NCBI GenBank assembly: GCA_946479255.1
Contig: CAMLFK010000222.1
Span: 1-8,352 of the forward strand
DNA: 8,352 nt
Reading direction: 5' to 3'
Source: an uncultured Oxalobacteraceae bacterium
GTDB lineage: Bacteria > Pseudomonadota > Gammaproteobacteria > Burkholderiales > Burkholderiaceae
The number at the start of each line of letters is the position of its first letter. Position 1 is the stretch's first letter. The notes beneath the pieces were generated by a model. That model was given only the letters and a program-made list of their open reading frames with translations, was not told the origin of the DNA and did no database searches. Shown piece by piece: positions 1 to 6,475 of this stretch. The position numbers and the translations under genes were made by a program.

Positions 1-1
1 C

Positions 2-490
2 CCTGACAGTTTCGCCACCACCAGCATCGACGTGAGCGGCATGAAAGACGGCGACGTGGCCGGCCTGTCCGCTTTTCAGGCAAAGTATGGTTTTGTTGGC
101 GTAAAGATGAGCAACGGTGTCAAATCGCTCGTCATGGTGAGTGCAGACTCCGACAAGCCCGAGGAGGTCGCCTCCATTCCCTTCTCCGGCAATACCGTTC
201 ACCTCAAGGTCGACGGCGAGTTTCAGTCTGCGCCTGACGACGCCCGCTTCGGCCTCAACGAGGGTGGCGCCAAGATCGACGGCATACCAGGGACGCCTGA
301 CGTCGCTCGCTTCTCCTACAGCCTCGACGGCAAATCCTGGACCCCCATCGGTCGTCCCTCGCGCCTTGTCTACACCTTCCCGCACTTCATGGGTTACCGC
401 TACGCGCTCTTCTATTATTCGACCAAGACCGCCGGCGGCCGTGTCGACTTTGACTACTACCGGATCGGGCAAAGCGGCGGCACCCGCTGA
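2..490 (+). CDS. GH43-type beta-xylosidase/arabinofuranosidase, C-terminal part (5' truncated)
   Basis: The frame is open from base 2 to the TGA at 488-490, so the window holds only about the last 162 residues; the internal ATG at 32 is not the start. The segment FSYSLDGKSWTPIG, followed by PHFMGYRYALFYYSTK and a closing VDFDYYRIG, matches the beta-sandwich (concanavalin A-like) accessory domain at the C-terminus of many family 43 glycoside hydrolases. In that family this domain packs against the five-bladed propeller that removes xylose or arabinose from xylan side chains and oligosaccharides. The catalytic propeller would lie left of the window, so the substrate cannot be read here. A sugar symporter and LacI regulator 3-6 kb to the right fit a polysaccharide-use theme, but other genes intervene. 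Family is fairly sure; exact specificity is not. Confidence 0.75.
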   Translation, partial: PDSFATTSIDVSGMKDGDVAGLSAFQAKYGFVGVKMSNGVKSLVMVSADSDKPEEVASIPFSGNTVHLKVDGEFQSAPDDARFGLNEGGAKIDGIPGTPDVARFSYSLDGKSWTPIGRPSRLVYTFPHFMGYRYALFYYSTKTAGGRVDFDYYRIGQSGGTR

Positions 491-513
491 CCGCTGACAG
501 CAGCCGGAATGGA

Positions 514-531
514 GGCGCCAGCCAAGGCGCC
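514..531 (+). other. Small inverted repeat after the GH43 gene
   Basis: Two GGCGCC hexamers (514-519 and 526-531) separated by six bases could fold into a short GC-rich hairpin 24 bases after the GH43 stop. No T-run follows, so it is not a convincing intrinsic terminator. The rest of 491-650 shows nothing recognisable. Confidence 0.2.
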
Positions 532-663
532 GACAAGGGTGTTTGCCAGAGGTAAATGACCGAGGGCCGCAACGCTGAATGACGGCTTTTTGGTTTGTGG
601 CAGGCTTAACTCAGTGGTATGCCTGCGTCAGCGGGCTTATCTCATGCGCGAGGATCGACCGGG

Positions 664-1161
664 ATGAATTTTGACAAAGTGCGCAGGCTTCTGGGTACTA
701 AGGACGGTTCGCTGCCTGACATCAATTTCGATTTTGGGCAAGCAGCCGTTGTGGCAGATGCTTATGCGCTTGTTCAAAGCCGGGCGGGTGATCTTTCAGG
801 CAGTCCATTTTATTGGTCCAAGACCAGGAACGAGGAATGTCCGATTCGCTTCGGCGACAATCCCGCCCGCGCTCTTCTGGAAGGCGAGGCCGAAGTATTT
901 CATGTCGTGTTCGGTGGCATGCGATCGACGACGGGGACGGCGATTCCAGACCTGGGCGTATTCATCCTGGGCGCGAGTTTCCTCGCGCTCGACTATCGGA
1001 TGGGCCCGGAATGGAATGATGCCGCAATCGTTGGATTTTTTGAGCTAATGCGCGATCTTGCGGCGCTTTCCGACCACGTCGCGATCTCTCATACGAACAA
1101 TATCTTCGATAATGCAGATGACATCCTGATCTCGGCATTTAAGAATTGGTCAAGGGTCTAG
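664..1161 (+). CDS. Unknown small protein, immunity-like
   Basis: A 165-residue protein with no signal peptide or membrane segment, so probably cytoplasmic. I chose ATG 664 over the in-frame ATG at 619 because AGGA at 651-654 lies nine bases before it and the extra 15 residues look non-coding. The second half (FHVVFGG, then IPDLGVFIL, FLALDYRMGPEWN and VGFFELMRDL) resembles the general pattern of small polymorphic-toxin or T6SS immunity proteins, in which an LALDYRMGPEW-type strand is followed by a helix. I cannot name a family. The next locus is a BPSL0067/STY0301 amidase-partner relic, which fits an orphan immunity gene in an effector/immunity patch. The gene appears intact. The immunity role is an inference from style and context. 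Confidence 0.6.
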   Translation: MNFDKVRRLLGTKDGSLPDINFDFGQAAVVADAYALVQSRAGDLSGSPFYWSKTRNEECPIRFGDNPARALLEGEAEVFHVVFGGMRSTTGTAIPDLGVFILGASFLALDYRMGPEWNDAAIVGFFELMRDLAALSDHVAISHTNNIFDNADDILISAFKNWSRV

Positions 1162-1366
1162 GTCATTGCGGACATCGCTTTTCTCATCAGCCGCGCGACC
1201 CGGATCTGCCTTGAGCCCTTGTTCGTCCGGCAATATGTTCATCGATGTCAGATAAGCTTTGTTGAAGCGAGAGTGCTGACAACTGATCGAATTGCTTATA
1301 GTTAATTTTAAGTTTCTCCGTTTGCCTAGCATGGTGATTGCCATCGACGGCCTTACGGAGAACCTA
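1162..1366. other. Intergenic gap before the amidase relic
   Basis: This stretch of 205 bases contains no supportable gene. It is more AT-rich near 1290-1315, where a promoter for the next gene could sit, but I see no convincing -35/-10 pair. The minus-strand open frame across it has no family signal and no ribosome binding site. Confidence 0.4.
1357..1360 (+). promoter_or_regulatory. Ribosome binding site of the BPSL0067-like gene
   Basis: GGAG lies six bases before ATG 1367. It fixes this start over the in-frame TTG at 1292 and ATG at 1331, and it matches the family, whose proteins begin shortly before the GxGxCV motif. Confidence 0.6.
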
Positions 1367-1807
1367 ATGCCATACAGTTATCCCGCAGTAGATGCACTAT
1401 TCGAACAGCCATTGATCGGTTCCGGCACTTGTGTCGACCTGATCAAACAACTCGTACCCGGTTTAATCGGCAAACCGACGACCGCTTGGAAGGAGGGGAT
1501 CAGTGTGATGGAAGCATACAAATCTGGAAGGTCAATCCCACGCGGTACGGCGATCGCCACGTTCGAAAATGGCCGCTATCGTCAGAGCTGCCCGACCGGC
1601 TACTTCGGCTCCTGCCATCACGCCGCACTGCTATTGCGCGTTATGCCTGGATTCATGGAGCGCCGGATGAGGAGGCATACCTGGTGCCCGATACCACGGG
1701 TTCTGCAAAGCGCGCAGCAGGTAGTCCTGCAGTCAGACGATGGACGTTCGAGTTCCCCCACGGATATGAAAAATGGGTGTACTGCGCGTACGGACCAGTG
1801 CAACTAG
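1367..1807 (+). pseudogene. BPSL0067-family (Tae2-like) amidase, truncated and fused out of frame
   Basis: The first ~90 codons match BPSL0067-family proteins, NlpC/P60-like or CHAP-like amidases. To my knowledge this family includes the Tae2 peptidoglycan amidase effectors of type VI secretion. Visible marks are GSGTCV with the nucleophile Cys22, AWKEG, the IPRGTAIATFENGRY block and CHHAALLL with the likely catalytic His85. After about residue 91 (near base 1637) similarity stops. The frame runs on to a TAG at 1805-1807 through sequence whose codons make sense only in another frame. There the DNA encodes the C-terminal half of a STY0301-like protein. The expected last third (the substrate-side strands after NHAA) is missing, so an active enzyme is unlikely. 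The simplest reading is a deletion that removed the 3' end of this gene and the 5' end of its neighbour. Confidence 0.7.
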
Positions 1808-1899
1808 CGCAACGCACTCCCGTTGACGCGACTGAATGCACGGCGACCGAAAAGACTGACGGTGGTAAATTTAGGCCGACCGTTTTCGTTTGTAGATAA
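1636..1899 (+). pseudogene. STY0301-family (Tai2-like) partner protein, N-terminally truncated
   Basis: In the frame beginning at 1636 the DNA reads RYAWIHGAPDEEAYLVPDT, then RRWTFEFPHGYEKWVYCAYG and a C-terminal ECTATEK...FVCR, ending with TAA at 1897-1899. This pattern (a GxPxExxxLxPD segment, a W-rich strand, a YCxYG strand, a late Cys and a terminal CR) is that of STY0301-family proteins. These are small secreted proteins usually found next to BPSL0067 amidases and probably their periplasmic immunity partners. The usual first 45-50 residues, with signal peptide and an early Cys-Pro motif, are absent, and there is no start codon or ribosome binding site at the junction. The fragment can only be reached by shifting frame from the upstream amidase frame. 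Assignment rests on remembered family features; an alignment would settle it. Confidence 0.6.
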
Positions 1900-1936
1900 G
1901 TTTCCAGGTGTGCTGCGGTGCGAACCGGTCCGCCCC

Positions 1937-1964
1937 TAAAAAGCCCGCGTAAGCGGGCTTTTTA
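1937..1964. terminator. Bidirectional intrinsic terminator
   Basis: A perfect 12-bp stem (1937-1948 paired with 1953-1964) closes a GTAA loop. The core is GCCCGC/GCGGGC, flanked by A5 on one side and T5 on the other, so it works on both strands. It lies between the + strand amidase/partner relic (ends 1899) and the - strand cupredoxin gene (ends 1999) and separates the two convergent units. Confidence 0.9.
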
Positions 1965-1998
1965 GCATCCAGGGCGATCTGGCCTTCCCTGTTCGCCG

Positions 1999-2349
1999 CT
2001 ATTTGACGATGACCCGTGCCGTCATCACCGGATGGATTGAGCAGGCATACGGCAAGCTGCCCTTGCGCTCCGCGACAAACTTCCAGCTTGCATTCGGCGC
2101 GATGGGGACGGACTTGAATCCTTTGCCAGTGCTTGTGACATCGTGCGGAAACGGATCCTTGTTGATCCATTGGACGGTATCGCCGGCACGGATCTCCAGC
2201 ACCCTGGGCGAAAATTCCATGCCCTCGATCACCACGGTGTGCGTGGTGGGCGCGCCAAGGACGCCCGGCGGGACGATCAGGCCGACGATCGCGGCGGCGA
2301 GCACCGGCGCATAGCGAAGACGCGAAAGGTGGATGGGCAGGGTGCGCAT
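1999..2349 (-). CDS. Secreted cupredoxin-domain protein
   Basis: A 116-residue plastocyanin/azurin-like protein. An N-terminal signal peptide (basic start, hydrophobic stretch at residues 14-31, likely cut after GVLGA) sends it to the periplasm. The mature part is one beta-barrel domain with a complete type-1 copper site: His69 in the FPHDV motif, then Cys103, His106 and Met109 in YACSIHPVM. It therefore probably binds copper and carries single electrons or buffers copper. The start at 2349 is preferred because GAGG lies six bases upstream; an in-frame ATG at 2361 overlaps the previous gene by ATGA and is possible. It is the last gene of the sigma factor-DUF4142-cupredoxin unit, and the 1937-1964 terminator follows. 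The electron-transfer partner is unknown. Confidence 0.88.
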   Translation of the reverse strand: MRTLPIHLSRLRYAPVLAAAIVGLIVPPGVLGAPTTHTVVIEGMEFSPRVLEIRAGDTVQWINKDPFPHDVTSTGKGFKSVPIAPNASWKFVAERKGSLPYACSIHPVMTARVIVK

Positions 2350-2357
2350 GGCGGGCC

Positions 2358-2882
2358 TCATTTCATCGACGAGCGCATATGCCTGGCGTGGTTCAGGTGG
2401 GCGACGAAAGCAGGGCGCACCTTGACCAGCAGCGCTTTGAGCTCAGGGTTTTGCGCGCTGGGAATCAAGGTCTTGTCGAGGGCATCCATGACGGTCTGGT
2501 GATAGGCCACTTCATTGTCGACGTATGCCTTGTCGAATTGCGCGCCATTCAAGGCCTTGAGCCGGGCGAGCGTATCGGCGCCGCCCTTTTTCAAAGACTG
2601 GCTGGTCTCGTTTTCTTCCGGCGTGACTTTCAGCCGCGTGACCAGGTCGACGGCCTGCTTATTGACGCCGCTGTGATCGGTGATCATCAGCTGCGCGAAT
2701 TTCTTGACCTCGGGGTTCCTGGATTTCGACTGCGCCAACTGGCCGGCATCGATATCGACTTGATTGGCAACGACCACGATGGCCGCAATCTGCGCGTCGC
2801 TCGGCCCGGCGGCCTGGGCGAACGAGCCGGACACGGCCAAAGCCAGAATTGCTGCGGTTAATGTGTGATAACGCTGGTTCAT
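2358..2882 (-). CDS. DUF4142 family exported protein
   Basis: A 174-residue protein with a signal peptide (hydrophobic stretch ending SFAQAA, about residues 1-24). The rest is a helical DUF4142 domain, a ferritin-like four-helix type. Typical segments are ANQVDIDAGQLAQSKS, VKKFAQLMITDHSGVNKQA, FDKAYVDNEVAYHQTVMDALD and the late FVAHLNHARHMR. The paired His and acidic residues on these helices could bind metal, but no enzymatic function is established for the family. I chose ATG 2882 because AGGA precedes it by six bases and the signal peptide begins there; the frame extends 14 codons further up without support. Its stop overlaps the possible upstream start of the cupredoxin gene by four bases, and 45 bases separate it from the sigma gene, so the three are probably co-transcribed. 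Envelope stress or metal handling is a guess from context. Confidence 0.85.
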   Translation of the reverse strand: MNQRYHTLTAAILALAVSGSFAQAAGPSDAQIAAIVVVANQVDIDAGQLAQSKSRNPEVKKFAQLMITDHSGVNKQAVDLVTRLKVTPEENETSQSLKKGGADTLARLKALNGAQFDKAYVDNEVAYHQTVMDALDKTLIPSAQNPELKALLVKVRPAFVAHLNHARHMRSSMK

Positions 2883-2927
2883 GACATTCCTTTGTGACGT
2901 GGGTTGTTTACCTTGGTGCTGCAAACA

Positions 2928-3656
2928 TTAGATGAATCCACAATCAGTTACGTTCCCGCTATCGATCGCGGCTTGCAGGCGCGCCAGGGTATTGGCGACA
3001 ATCCGGTCGCAGCGCGCGCCGTCGAACGAAAATGCGGCTTCAATGCCATGGTCGATGTCACGCGACAGCGATTCGCGCAGCATGCCGCGCGCCCGGAAAA
3101 AACGGGTGCGCACGGTCGCTTCGGGAATCTCCAGGCACGCTGCGGTTTCTTCGACCGACAGCTCTTGGACTCCCCGCAAGATGAATACGCTGCGAAATAC
3201 GTCGGGCAAGCCGTCGATTTTCGCTTCGATCAGGCGCCGGGTTTCGGCCCGCAGGGCAGTTTCGTCGGGTTGTTCCACGCGTGCTCCATCCATAGTCGCC
3301 TCCGCCGCCACCTTGTCCCATTCCACGTCGCCGTTGATATCGATGATGTTGGCGCGGCGCGCGCTTTTGCGGGTACGCGCCAGCCCTTCGTTGATCACAA
3401 TCCGCGTGAGCCAGGTGGCCAGCGACGATTCGCCACGAAAGCTGTGCAGGGCCTGAAAAGCGCGCAAATACGATTCCTGCAACACATCCTCGGCGTCCGC
3501 ATCGTTTTTGACGATGCTGCGCGCGGCCCGGTACAAGACCCGGTTGAAGCGCCGCATCAGCAGTTCGAATCCCTTGTGCTCCCCAGCACGAATTCCCTGC
3601 AGGATGTCCGCGTCTGTTAGCTGGGTTGCGGCCGGCGCGATGCGGTTGGTGTGCAT
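2928..3656 (-). CDS. ECF-type RNA polymerase sigma factor
   Basis: A 242-residue sigma-70 family protein with only regions 2 and 4. Region 2 (about residues 30-95) has the DAEDVLQESYLRAFQAL core-binding helix, then FRGESSLATWLTRIVINE for -10 recognition. Region 4 (about 145-197) has LPDVFRSVFILRGVQELSVEE and the helix-turn-helix IPEATVRTRFFRARGMLR. A C-terminal tail of about 45 residues follows, with two cysteines (RCDRIV and DCGFI), longer than a minimal ECF sigma factor. No anti-sigma gene is adjacent. The start at 3656 (MHTNRI) is chosen over ATG 3683 because the predicted promoter at 3688-3715 leaves the upstream ATG almost at the transcription start. It heads the operon with the DUF4142 and cupredoxin genes. 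The signal it answers is unknown; oxidative stress or metal is an inference. Confidence 0.92.
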   Translation of the reverse strand: MHTNRIAPAATQLTDADILQGIRAGEHKGFELLMRRFNRVLYRAARSIVKNDADAEDVLQESYLRAFQALHSFRGESSLATWLTRIVINEGLARTRKSARRANIIDINGDVEWDKVAAEATMDGARVEQPDETALRAETRRLIEAKIDGLPDVFRSVFILRGVQELSVEETAACLEIPEATVRTRFFRARGMLRESLSRDIDHGIEAAFSFDGARCDRIVANTLARLQAAIDSGNVTDCGFI

Positions 3657-3687
3657 TTCAAATCCCCGTTGTTGGCGTCTCATGAAT

Positions 3688-3715
3688 TAGATGTCGCCAG
3701 TCTGGCCGGCGTTCC
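3688..3715 (-). promoter_or_regulatory. ECF-type promoter of the sigma factor operon
   Basis: Read on the minus strand, GGAAC (3715-3711) is followed after exactly 17 bases by CATCTA (3693-3688). This is close to the general ECF pattern of GGAAC, 16-17 bases, CGTCTA. Transcription would begin near 3680, about 25 bases before the sigma start codon. The site suggests autoregulation, although another ECF factor of the cell could use it. Confidence 0.6.
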
Positions 3716-3745
3716 CACGCCTTATCGGGGATCGTTGCAGTTCAA

Positions 3746-5218
3746 TCAGCGCGGCGATAGCGCGCGCCGTTCGCCCAGCTCGCGTTCGAGCGTCAGCTCG
3801 GCCTTCTTGCCAATGGTGTATAGCGCCAGGCTGCACACGCCCAGCAGGAAGGGCAGCGCGGCCAGCACGCTGACCGACAGGCGGATGCCCGCGGCCGTCG
3901 CCGGCGCCTGGCTCGCCAGCGCGGCGTCGTAGCCAAAGGCCGACAGCAGGGCCGCGACCAGCGCCGCGCCGATGGACAGGCCGGCCTTCAGGCCGAAAAT
4001 CATCGCCGAGAACAGCAGGGCGGTGGCGCGGCGGTGGTTGACCCACTCCGAGTAGTCGGCAACGTCGGCGATCATGGCCCACAGCAGCGGAATCGTGATC
4101 CCGTAGAAAAAGCCATGCAGCAGCTGCGCGATGAACACCAGGCCGATCGAGGCCGGCGCAATCCAGTAGAAACCCAGCAGGAACAAGGCCGATACCACCA
4201 GGGCCGCGCCGAACACATTGCGCTTGCCGTAGCGGTCGGCCAGCGGCTTGGAGAAGCCGATACCGACGATCATCATCAGGATGCCGCAGGCATTGAAGAC
4301 ACTGAAACCCGAGGTGGCCGTATCCTGCGGCCAATGGAACCTGGTCAGCACGGTGTTGAGGCCGTCGATGAGACCGTTGAAGCCGAGCTCGCGCAAGAAC
4401 GCCGCCAACGCCGCTTCGTCGAGGTAGCTTTTAAAATAGTAAATGAACATGCCGTTCTTGAGCGCAAGCGCGACGAACACGAGGATGGTCAGCGCCAGCA
4501 TCACTACCCAGGGCCGGTTGCCGGCCAGGTCGGCCAGGTCCTGGCGGATGCTGGAACGCTGGGCCGCGTGGGCGACGACCCGTTCCCTGGTGGTGAAGAA
4601 GGTGATCAGGAAGCAGGCGGTCCCCGCCACGGCAAACAACACCATGGTGTTCTGAAAGCCGGCGACCTTGTCGCCGTGGCCGAGGATCAGCACCAGTGGC
4701 AGCAGCAGTACCTGGATGATGAACTGGGCCACCATCACCGCGACGAAGCGGTAGGAGGACAGGCTGTTCCGTTCTGGCATGCTGCCGGTCAGCACGCCGC
4801 CGAGCGCGGAATAGGGCAGGTTGTTGGCCGAGTAAATCAGCATCAGCAGTACATAGGTGAGCATCGCGTAGATGTACTTGCCCTGTTCGCCAAGGTCCGG
4901 GGTGCTGAACGCGAGGATGGACACCAGGCCGAAAGGCAGCGAGGTCCACAGTATCCATGGACGGAACTTGCCCCAGCGCGTGGACGTGCGGTCGGCGATG
5001 ATGCCCATCACCGGGTTGAAACAGGCGCCGACCAGGCCGCCGATAAAGATGATGCTGGCGGCGGCGTTGGGTGAAATCTTGTAGACGTCGGTATAGAAAA
5101 ACGCGATGAAGGTCAGCAGCGTCTGGAAAATCAGGTTGGCGGCCAGGTCGCCCAAGCTGTAGCCGAGTTTCTCGAGCGTACCCAGCCTGGCTGGCGTGTG
5201 CATGCTTGTACTGCTCAT
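3746..5218 (-). CDS. GPH-family sugar:cation symporter (MFS, MelB-like)
   Basis: A 490-residue inner-membrane protein with about 12 hydrophobic segments, belonging to the glycoside-pentoside-hexuronide family. The family signature NPVMGIIADRTSTRWGKFRPW is at residues 68-88, and SANNLPYSALGG follows the fourth helix; a second-half NPLADRYGKRN-type loop appears as SKPLADRYGKRNVFG. Relatives import melibiose, glucuronides, xylosides or oligosaccharides with Na+ or H+. A loop with a charged stretch between the two halves (FLRELGFNGLIDGLNTVL) is longer than in MelB. The MelB cation-site acidic pair is not visible, being replaced by GACFN. I chose ATG 5218 (weak GGA seven bases upstream) over 5281, whose extra 21 residues look non-coding. 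The gene is divergent from a LacI regulator, which probably controls it. Substrate unproven; plant beta-glycosides are likely from context. Confidence 0.88.
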   Translation of the reverse strand: MSSTSMHTPARLGTLEKLGYSLGDLAANLIFQTLLTFIAFFYTDVYKISPNAAASIIFIGGLVGACFNPVMGIIADRTSTRWGKFRPWILWTSLPFGLVSILAFSTPDLGEQGKYIYAMLTYVLLMLIYSANNLPYSALGGVLTGSMPERNSLSSYRFVAVMVAQFIIQVLLLPLVLILGHGDKVAGFQNTMVLFAVAGTACFLITFFTTRERVVAHAAQRSSIRQDLADLAGNRPWVVMLALTILVFVALALKNGMFIYYFKSYLDEAALAAFLRELGFNGLIDGLNTVLTRFHWPQDTATSGFSVFNACGILMMIVGIGFSKPLADRYGKRNVFGAALVVSALFLLGFYWIAPASIGLVFIAQLLHGFFYGITIPLLWAMIADVADYSEWVNHRRATALLFSAMIFGLKAGLSIGAALVAALLSAFGYDAALASQAPATAAGIRLSVSVLAALPFLLGVCSLALYTIGKKAELTLERELGERRALSPR

Positions 5219-5382
5219 TTGACATCCATATGATGTATAACCAATGCAGCGAATGTGCCGGATGGAAGGTCCCTGCGTCAAGCCTTCACGGTAGCGGTCT
5301 CATCCGTCGTCAGTACGCGGTCGAAATATGCTAAAGTTTAGCCCGCGCAACAATACGCAACCATATAAGAAAGCCTGGCGCC
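5219..5382. promoter_or_regulatory. Divergent promoter region, symporter / LacI regulator
   Basis: The 164 bases between the two divergent genes must hold both promoters. For the regulator, TATAAG at 5364-5369 is a good -10 but lacks a clear -35 and leaves a very short leader. For the symporter, TTGACG (5281-5276, minus strand) is a good -35 with a poor -10 (CACATT) 18 bases on. ACATC/GATGT arms at 5222-5226 and 5232-5236 form a second small inverted repeat just before the symporter start. Confidence 0.55.
5330..5342. promoter_or_regulatory. Candidate operator for the LacI-family regulator
   Basis: GCTAAA-G-TTTAGC is a perfect 13-bp inverted repeat with a one-base centre, 40 bases before the regulator's start codon and 112 bases before the symporter's. 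The position suits control of both genes. LacI-family sites more often have an even, CpG-centred symmetry, so the match is not textbook. Confidence 0.45.
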
Positions 5383-6474
5383 ATGTCTACGTCGAAACCT
5401 CCAATTACAGCCGAGCCAAAGAGCGGGCCGAATATGGTCGACGTGGCGAAACTCGCCGGGGTCTCGCCCATGACCGTGTCGCGCGTCATGAACGGCAAAT
5501 CCACGGTGCGCGAAAGTACCCGCAAGAAGGTCATGGATGCCGCCGCGGCGCTGAAGTATGCGCCCAACCAGCAGGCGCGCATGCTGGCCGGTTCCAAGCC
5601 GGTCCGGGTGGGTTTCCTGTACGGCATGCCAAGCGTGCGCAGCGGGGCCTACCTGACCGAGGTGCTGCTGGGCTTGCTCAATCAGATTAGTCTCAGCAAT
5701 GTGCAGTTGTTCGTGGACCGCTGCGCCGAAGGCGACCTGGCGATCGAGCAGACCGAGCGCCTGATCGACAATGCGCTCGACGGCATCATCCTGCCGCCGC
5801 CGCTGTGTGACGACAACGAGATTGTCGAGCGCATCCTGAGCGCCGGCATTCCCCTGTTCCAGATCGCTTGCGGCCAGCCCGATCCGCGCGCCGGCGCAAT
5901 CGGCATCGACGACCGCGCCGCCGCCTACGAGATGACCCGTCACCTGCTCGAGCTTGGGCACCGGCGGGTGGGCTTCGTCACCGGCCACCCCAATCAATCG
6001 GTCTCGGCGCAGCGGCTGGCCGGCTACCAGGCCGCGGTGCGCGACCTGGGCGGTGATGCCGCGCCCGAACTGGTGGTGCAGGGCCTGTTCCATTATCGCT
6101 CCGGGCTCGATGCGGCCGAAGTGCTGCTCGCGCTGCCCGACCGGCCAACCGCCATTTTCGCCAGCAATGACGACATGGCCGCCGGGGTGGTGGCGGTGGC
6201 CCATCGCATGGGGCTCGATGTGCCTGGCGATATCACCGTTGCCGGATTCGACGACACGGCGCTGGCCACCACGATCTGGCCGGCCCTGACCACCGTGCGC
6301 CAGCCGACCATCGACATGGCCGAAGAGGCCGTGCGCAGCATTCTCCAGCGCGTGCTCGCCGAACGCGACGGCACGCCGGTAGCGCCCGAGCACACCATCG
6401 TCGACTACACGCTGGTGCGGCGCCAGTCGGACGCCGCGCCGCGCGTGCGTCCATCGGTCCGGATCAAGGCATAG
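5383..6474 (+). CDS. LacI-family transcriptional regulator
   Basis: A 363-residue repressor-type protein. Residues 18-40 (MVDVAKLAGVSPMTVSRVMNG) are the classic LacI helix-turn-helix, followed by the hinge YAPNQQARMLAGSKP that enters the DNA minor groove. The rest is the two-lobed periplasmic-binding-protein-like sensor domain, with the family landmarks VGFLYG, DGIILPPP, GIDDRAAAYEMTRHLLELGHRRVGFV, RLAGYQAA, PTAIFASNDDMAAGVVAVAHRMGLDVPGDITVAGFDDT and TTVRQPTIDMAEEAV. An N-terminal extension of about 17 residues precedes the HTH. ATG 5383 lacks a clear Shine-Dalgarno; ATG 5434, directly before the HTH, is a possible alternative. It lies divergent from the GPH symporter and probably represses it until a sugar inducer is bound. 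The effector is unknown; a xylose- or glucose-type saccharide is an inference. Confidence 0.93.
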   Translation: MSTSKPPITAEPKSGPNMVDVAKLAGVSPMTVSRVMNGKSTVRESTRKKVMDAAAALKYAPNQQARMLAGSKPVRVGFLYGMPSVRSGAYLTEVLLGLLNQISLSNVQLFVDRCAEGDLAIEQTERLIDNALDGIILPPPLCDDNEIVERILSAGIPLFQIACGQPDPRAGAIGIDDRAAAYEMTRHLLELGHRRVGFVTGHPNQSVSAQRLAGYQAAVRDLGGDAAPELVVQGLFHYRSGLDAAEVLLALPDRPTAIFASNDDMAAGVVAVAHRMGLDVPGDITVAGFDDTALATTIWPALTTVRQPTIDMAEEAVRSILQRVLAERDGTPVAPEHTIVDYTLVRRQSDAAPRVRPSVRIKA

Positions 6475-6475
6475 T

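Noticed and set aside
490..504. 15-base sequence ACCGCTGACAGCAGC shared with 7904-7918
   Set aside because: Both copies are intergenic, but the match is short, GC-rich and single; without more copies it cannot be separated from chance or called an attachment site.
1150..1344. 64-codon minus-strand frame between the unknown gene and the amidase relic
   Set aside because: It has no ribosome binding site or family motif, and it overlaps the 3' end of the plus-strand gene.
2379..3620. Plus-strand open frames opposite the DUF4142 and sigma factor genes
   Set aside because: They mirror real genes on the other strand and have no family signal or ribosome binding site.
4034..5074. 346-codon open frame on the plus strand inside the symporter gene
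   Set aside because: Its composition (rich in His, Gln, Glu, Arg) is typical of antisense GC-rich membrane-protein genes, and the symporter frame carries clear family motifs.
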